From positions 68,235,537 to 68,299,536 of the forward strand of contig OX578138.1 of the NCBI GenBank assembly GCA_951213105.1: a stretch of DNA of 64,000 nucleotides, written 5' to 3'. Numbering within the stretch: position 1 is the first letter of the stretch; each line of letters begins with the position of its first letter. The position numbers and the translations under genes were made by a program. This document shows positions 57,656 through 64,000 of the stretch, piece by piece. The DNA is from Amaurobius ferox. Taxonomy: Eukaryota; Arthropoda; Arachnida; Araneae; Amaurobiidae. Below the pieces are notes generated by a model, which saw only the letters and a list, made by a program, of their open reading frames with translations, made no database searches and was not told where the DNA came from.

Positions 57656-59591
57656 TACCATGACTATCAGAAACCTTATTCCCTATTACTGACAGCTGAT
57701 TCCTCTGAAACTTTCAGTAACATGCTTGCAAATGTTTCACAGTGTACGGCTAGTCTATGATAACCGTATATGTATAGAACACATTGGATTATTTAATATA
57801 AATCTGCGACGAATATTTTAGTCAATGAAAATAAAATGCCTGTTGATCTTCATTGCTATAAATTGGAGAGCTTTTTTTTCCAGCATGTTTTTAAAACGCT
57901 AAAATGACGTATATGTCGTGGGACAGAGTTGGGATTTTTTGTCGCCACTTCACTCCTAGGAATCCTCCCGCACCCCTCGCTGGAAACATTTTGAGATTCC
58001 AATGCCCTGAGTTAGCAGATCAGTTGCAGATCTTGAGAAGTGGCAAGGACGCTATGTTTTTTAAAATAAAATAGGATCCTGCAAGAGTGCTAGAGCCTCC
58101 CCCCAATTTTCGCCAACCCTTTGGAAGGGACCTAATCTAATGACTAGGAAGAGCCCGGGCACGTCATTGGATTTATTGGATTCTCAATTTATTGCAACCA
58201 AACGAGAGCCATGGGACCAGGTCGAATACGAAGCCCAATTCCCGGGCTAGGGGCAAAAAGTTCAGAAAGAGGGAGTTACATTTGAGATTGCGAAGTGATA
58301 ACATCTCCAAACGCTAAGTTGCGAATCTTAAGATATCTGTTACTCTCTCTCTCATCTTGATTTTAATAATTAGTTTACTTAATTTAATTTCTTCTATTAA
58401 AATCTAATCTCTGGCACGCAGTCTGCAGCGGAGAAGAGAACAAACAGCATGGACTGAAAGGGCAGGCAATCATCAAGACGGACCTCTCCATTTTGGAGAT
58501 GCAATCCCAAGTCTAACTTCCTCTCCCAAGTCTAACTTTTTGCCCTTAGCTCGGGAATGGGACAACGCCTTCGGCCTCGCCCATGGATGTCGTTTGTCCG
58601 CAATATTAGTTAGGTTTAGAGGCAAACTCGGCGTCCCGATATCTGGACATATTGTTCGAAGTATTTTAGATTTATTACCTCGAACTCTCACTTTCATTCG
58701 TCTTTGACATACATTGCCATGAAATTCCAACATTGCCCTTATATACGTTGTCACTTCACTATCAACCCGATAACTTTAAAGTTTCTTTCAGTTTAATGTT
58801 CTTGCTTGATTAATAATGCAAAATGTGTAAGATGAGTTGTACGTATCGCAAATCTATGCGGTTTTGTATTTTATAATCAACCTGACAAATACTTAACAAG
58901 ACTCTAAACTCAACTTTTTGAAAAATTACGATAATTGGAGCTTTTTCTTGTGAACTGTCACATATTAAATTAGTACGAAATTCTGTGTAAATTTTATTTT
59001 AAAATAAATATTTCATTTAAAATACATTTACATGAACGGTTCTGCAGATATTTTACTTTTTACAAAAACGTCAAACATCATATACGACCATCAAGTGACT
59101 ACGCATTGGACATGCACACATTTTACTCGAAATGTTTGATACCAATGTTAAGGAGTTATTACGACCGTGAACAAGATATTTTATTATGTAAATAGATTAT
59201 TTGAGTATGTAAAAATAAATCCATTGAATTTCACTGAATTAATGACCCAAATCAAGAAACGAAGGCAGCATTTATAAAATAGGAGCACACTTTTTTAAAA
59301 CTTTAATAGTCAGGTAATAGATTAGATAATTATACGCCCATATACCGGCCGGATCGTAAACCCATTTTGACGTCATATGACGTTGCTCCGGTGCACAAAG
59401 GTGGAGGGGGGGGGGAGGGCGAGGAAGGATGTGGAACACTTTACACCTTTTACGGACACTAGAACATCCATGTCCGTAAGTCAAATGTGAACTCAAGACC
59501 GCGACAGTCGAAAAAACACGAAGAAATGCTTACCTTAGAACTTTTGGCTATCGAGGCGTCACTTTTTCAAACTTTTTCTAGAAGCATTTAA
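57656..59591. other. Unassigned DNA with GC-richer patches
   Basis: 58100-58270 and 58430-58760 are GC-richer than average; both contain related words (cccaattcccgggctagggg versus tttgcccttagctcgggaat), suggesting an old inverted repeat. A G-run and the 9-bp hairpin TTACGGACA...TGTCCGTAA lie at 59402-59480. No exon established. Confidence 0.4.
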
Positions 59592-59816
59592 CCTTTTGCT
59601 TACGAATGGGACAGTCCCAAACGAAGAACCTCTCAGACAGACAAGTATTTGACATACTCTATCCCAAACAGTTCGATCCCTCTTTGCAGACATCGCCGTC
59701 TGGACGCCAATGTCTGCACTGGTGATCGTACTGTTTGGGATAGTATATGTCAAATACCTGTCTTTTTGAGAAGTTCTTCGTTTGGGATAGACGCTGTCCC
59801 ATCCGTAAGCAAAAGG
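59592..59816. repeat. Foldback element, about 100-bp arms
   Basis: The left arm starts ccttttgcttacgaatggga and the right arm ends tcccatccgtaagcaaaagg. The inner arms share tatttgacata, atcccaaacag and gcagacat. The central spacer is about 16 bp. A second partial copy of the inner arm follows at 59828-59910. Confidence 0.88.
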
Positions 59817-59910
59817 TATTATCACAAAGACAGGTATTTGACATACCCTATCCCAAACAGTTCGATCCACCTTTGCAGGCATTGGCGTCCATGGACACCA
59901 ATGCCTGCAA

Positions 59911-60556
59911 TGATAATTAAGTAAATATTTGCGAATCCTTGTGATCCTGCATAACAGGCATCGGGAACATTTCATTCTACACATTCCTTACTTTTTCACA
60001 CAAATCAATGAAAAGGCGAATCTGCACCATTATGCAATTTCTCGCCAAATTGCCAGCAAAAAATATATACTAAATTACACATAAATATAAAAACTACAAA
60101 CTCATTTACTTCGTGACGGAATGACCAGGCTGAAGATATTTGCGTATCACTTATACAGTGCCATTTAGAGAGCAAATTCGAACTAAAATTCAACAGCATT
60201 TTATAGTGGAAGTTTATGAATAATCCTCTTCCCTTATTATATGGATGTATAGGATGTAAATAACTAATGATGTTTAATAATAATTAATTAAAGTTAAAAA
60301 TATTTAATAATAAATTCCCTTTAGTTAAATGAACTTTACAGCAAGTTAAATATTCTACATGCAGTATCAAAACTGTGGGTTAAGCACATAACACAACACA
60401 AAGTATTATTAAATCTTAACATTAATTTCACCCCTCTGAATAAATATATTTATTGTAAATTTATTTCTCCATTTCCATTATTAAATTAATTTGAAGCGCC
60501 ACAGTGTGAAATCGCCAAATCAAAATTTAATGCGTTTAAGTTCATTTCCATTTAAT
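59911..60556. other. Unassigned AT-rich DNA
   Basis: No exon or structured repeat recognised. Confidence 0.45.
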
Positions 60557-61622
60557 AACACTTTACAACAAAGTTGAAAAGTGTTTATGACTTTGTTAAC
60601 ACTTTACAACAAAGTTGAAAAGTGTTTATGACTTTGTTCATTCTGTCTGTCCGTTAGCACGATAACTGCCGTAAAAATGACTTAATCAAAATGAAATTTT
60701 AGTATGCTGTTCAGACGGTCTGTAGGACTTATGGGAATGTAAATTAATAATATCACCCAATTAGTTTTGGATTGAACCCGGGATGAAAAAATGAAATACA
60801 TTGAGCCCTATGGGACCTAATTTTTCAAACATTTTTTAAGCGGATTTAAAATCCACAAATTGCTTCGAAAATTTTAGGTAATATTCAAATTGCTCCATGA
60901 AATATATAAAAAAAAATTCAGTGAAATATATTTAGTAGTTTTTTAAATAAAAATTAAAATAATAATTACACCTCTTATATGAAACGATCACGTGACCCTG
61001 ATATGCAAAGATCACATGACCCACTTCAAAATGATATATGTCATCCATCTTGTTTCAAAATCGAGATTTTTAAGTTCTTTTTAATTCATAGTGTTGTATC
61101 CATCCTAAAACTACTTTATTTTTGCTTAAATTCTGTGCATCTACATACTGAAACAACGCAAATACAATATATTTGAGTTTAAATGATTATTCAAATTTGA
61201 TTATTTCTACAACGAAGCCTATTTTTCACTTGTAAACAGCAAAATGTAAACAGCAAAATATGTAGAATGAGTTGTATTAGAATTGCTGTATTTCTTTAAC
61301 ACAAAATAATTTAGCCCATGGAGTCTGCATGGCTGATGTGAATGAAATATAAATTGATTTTATAAAGAGAAGGACGATTTTTTTCGATGAAGTTTTAAGC
61401 ATAGAGTTTAATTACTTGTAGCTCCATGGTCTTAATTTTAAAATAAAATAAATTACTATAGTATTGTGATGAATGAAATTAATGGGAGAAAGTTATGAAT
61501 GAAATGCTGTTTTTATAGAGATCCAGGCGTGTTATTTTTTCTATGACGTCATTTGAATTAATTTCAGTTCTTTTCGATGAAGTTTTCAAATATAATAAAT
61601 TATCGTAGTATTATGATTATCG
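60557..61622 (-). mobile_element. Family A element, copy A8, with duplicated terminus, truncated
   Basis: The 41-bp hairpin end occurs twice in tandem (60557-60597 and from 60598). Two ATCACRTGAC units lie at about 60988-61020. It stops at about 61622, short of the usual 5' end. Confidence 0.85.
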
Positions 61623-62233
61623 GTAATAAAAAACATTAGAAGTCATACTCCGTCATACCTCCAATTGAATGTATTCGTGCAAATAAAAATATATAATTAA
61701 TTACGGAAGAATACCCAGAATGAAAGGCTCTTTATGAAAAGACATTTATCAGGGAAGAGAAAAAAAAGGAAAGTTCATATGAAACTTTGCTTTGATAATA
61801 AAGCAAAAGCATTCAGAAACATTTTTGTTATTTTTATTTCCAATACAAAAGATAGGTATATGAGTTTAAGGAATATATTTTAATATGGTTAGCAGTTTGA
61901 TATTGTTACGAATACCACAAATGCCATCGCGGTCATACTAACTATCTCTAAAAGAAAAAAACGCCATTTACAGTTATGTTGACGCAATATGTCCAAATTG
62001 ACGATATTTGCCCAGTTTAGGAAACTTCTTGAATTTTGTTTATACACTAAAACCTCCCAAGTTACGTCAATTTTTCTAGAAATTTCCACAGAGGTTGTAT
62101 AAGCTAATTTAGTCACCATTCAGTTAGTTTAGTTGAAATAGTAAGAGTAAAATTTAACTGTGGATACGTTAGTAATTTGAGAATATTACAATCTGCTTCA
62201 TGAATTGATTGAGTGCTTAATGATTGTTTTATT
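61623..62233. other. Unassigned DNA
   Basis: No exon recognised. Confidence 0.4.
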
Positions 62234-63532
62234 AACACTTTACAACAAAGCTGAAAAGTGTTTATGACTTTGTTCATTCTGTCTGTCTGTCTGTCCGTTA
62301 GCACGATAACTGCCGTAAAAATGACTTAATCAAAATGAAATTTTAGTATGTTGTTCAGACGGTCTGTAGGACCTATGGGAATATAAATGATTAATATCAC
62401 CCAATTAGTTTTGGATTGAACCCGGGTTGAAAAAATGAAATACATTGAGCCCTATTTGACGTAATTTTTCAAACATTTTTTAAGCAGATTTAATATTCAC
62501 AAATTGCTTCGAAAATTTCAGGTAATATTCAAATTGTTCCATAAAATATATAAAAAAAATTCAGCGAAATATATTCAGTAGTTTTTTAAATAAAAAATAA
62601 AATAATAATAACACCTCTTATATGAAGTGATCACGTAACCATGTTATGAAAAGATCACGTGAGCCACTTCAAAATGATATATGGCATCCATCTTGTCTCA
62701 AAATCGTGATTTTTAAAGTTCTTTTTAATTCTTATTGAGTGCTGTATCCGTCCTAAAACCACTTTATTTTTGTTTAAATTCTGTGCATCTACATACTGAA
62801 ACAACGCAATTACAATATATTTGAGTTTAAATGCTCATCCAAAGTTCATTATTTCTACAACGAAGCCTATTTTTCAGCTATGTAAAATATAAACAGCAAA
62901 ATATGTAGAATGAGTTGTATTAGAATTGCTGTATATTTCTTTAACACAAAATCATTTAGTTCACGGAGTCTGCATAGCTGATATCAATGAAATATTAATT
63001 GATTTTACAAAGAGAAGGACGATTTTTTTCGATGAAGTTTTACGCATAGAGTCTAATTACTTGTAGCTCCATGGTCTTAATTTTTAAATAAAATAAATTA
63101 TTATAGTATTGTGATGAATGACAGGAATGGGAAATTATTTATGAATGAAATGTTTCTTTTATAGAGAGCGCCAGGTGTGTTATTTTTTCTATGACGTCAT
63201 TTGAATGAATTTCAGTTGTTTTCGATGAAGTTTTCAAATATAATAAATTATCGTAGTATTATGATAATTCTAAAATTATTACTAAAGAATGTATCACATT
63301 TTAGAGATGTTTAAACTAGGCAATTTATATTTCAATGCCGTCATTTGAATGAAGTTGATTTTTTTCGAAGAAGGTTTAAGTTTTCAAATATATTAAATCA
63401 ATGTAGTATTGTGGTAAGTTTTAAAATATTACCGAGGAATGTATTGCATTTTAGACATGTTTAAATAAAATTGCATTGAAGTTGGAAAGTGTTTCATAAT
63501 TAATGCTTTAAGCATGATTGATCTTTCTTGTT
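62234..63532 (-). mobile_element. Family A element, copy A9, full length
   Basis: Hairpin AACACTTTACAACAAAGCTG...GTGTT at 62234; (TCTG)n at 62279-62293; two ATCACGTRA units at 62628-62662; 5' end GATTGATCTTTCTTGTT at 63516-63532. Confidence 0.9.
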
Positions 63533-63798
63533 GCATCTAACGGTTGTTCTGTGGTCTTCTTATAAAACATTCAGGGGTTGCTCTCGCCAACCTATTAGCC
63601 ACAGGACATTTTCTGTTTCCGAATAGAGGTTATATTTACCAAATTTTATTTTGATTGTCCATTTGAAAAATTTGATTTGATTTATAAATTCTCAAATTCC
63701 AAAGATTATTTCCTTCGTAAAAGGCAAATATAGTAGCATACATTACGATCCACTTCATTACTTTTACCTTATACCACTTTCATCTTTTACCACTTTTT

Positions 63799-64000
63799 AA
63801 CACTTTACAGCATAGTTGAAAAGTATGTGAAAAGGGATCACGTGACCAGTACATGAAAAGATCACGTGACCCACTTTAAAATGAGATATGGCATTAATTT
63901 TGTCTCAAAATCGTGATTTTTAAACTTCTGTTTAATTCATATTAATGCTGTATCCGTCCCAAAACCGCTTTATTTTTGATTAAATTCTGTGCATCTACAT
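63799..64000 (-). mobile_element. Family A element, copy A10, runs off the window
   Basis: Hairpin AACACTTTACAGCATAGTTG at 63799 is joined almost directly to two ATCACGTGACC units, so the CAGA tract and the following 300 bp are deleted. Confidence 0.82.

Noticed and set aside
59559..59984. Minus-strand 141-codon frame with repeated Cys/Arg-rich blocks
   Set aside because: The repetition is explained by the foldback arms, and both strands show it; no known protein pattern.

Overview
This is eukaryotic, AT-rich, intron-like DNA, almost certainly from an arthropod and most likely an arachnid such as a spider (inference). The grounds are AG/GT splice signals around conserved animal exons, very long introns, and a dense layer of degraded transposons, SINEs and microsatellites. 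There are no operons and no bacterial genes.

Two well-supported host exons lie on the minus strand, at 35607-35820 and 25889-26016. They join in frame (phase 1) and encode part of the N-terminal homology region of a TRPM-family cation channel, so the 9.6 kb between them is a TRPM intron and most of the window probably belongs to this one gene. Two weaker host-like exons are also present. One is a minus-strand first exon (10095-10222) with a CRE plus CCAAT-like promoter upstream. The other is a plus-strand THAP-like zinc-finger remnant (about 6904-7035) with a retrotransposon and a 5S-derived SINE packed against it.

The rest is mobile DNA. From left to right it holds: a tRNA-type SINE (1486-1741); a Jockey-like non-LTR retrotransposon (ORF2 2838-5495, broken ORF1 5470-6490); a SINE with a 5S rRNA head (6518-6903, second copy 24714-25107); a Penelope-like fragment (12300-14890) split by a non-autonomous element; a dead Tigger/pogo transposon with TIRs and TA duplication (28639-30661); a second tRNA-type SINE (35085-35340); a large inverted repeat (37554-38337) next to about 580 bp of (TA)n; a three-level minisatellite (41052-41905); a 189-bp tandem repeat (46000-46745); a mariner-like remnant with long TIRs (56884-57538); and a foldback element (59592-59816).

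The most abundant element (family A here, ten copies) is non-coding, 1.1-1.6 kb long, ends in a strong hairpin, carries a CAGA microsatellite and CACGTG tandem motifs, and shows no target duplication at two sites where an uninterrupted homologue exists nearby. This architecture matches Helentron-associated elements (HINE/DINE-1-like). Two further hairpin-ended families (B and C) and a composite repeat with two tRNA-like modules (family D) make up much of the remainder. Nesting gives relative ages: A inside C, A inside Penelope, 5S-SINE inside A, D inside B, and an E insertion inside D.
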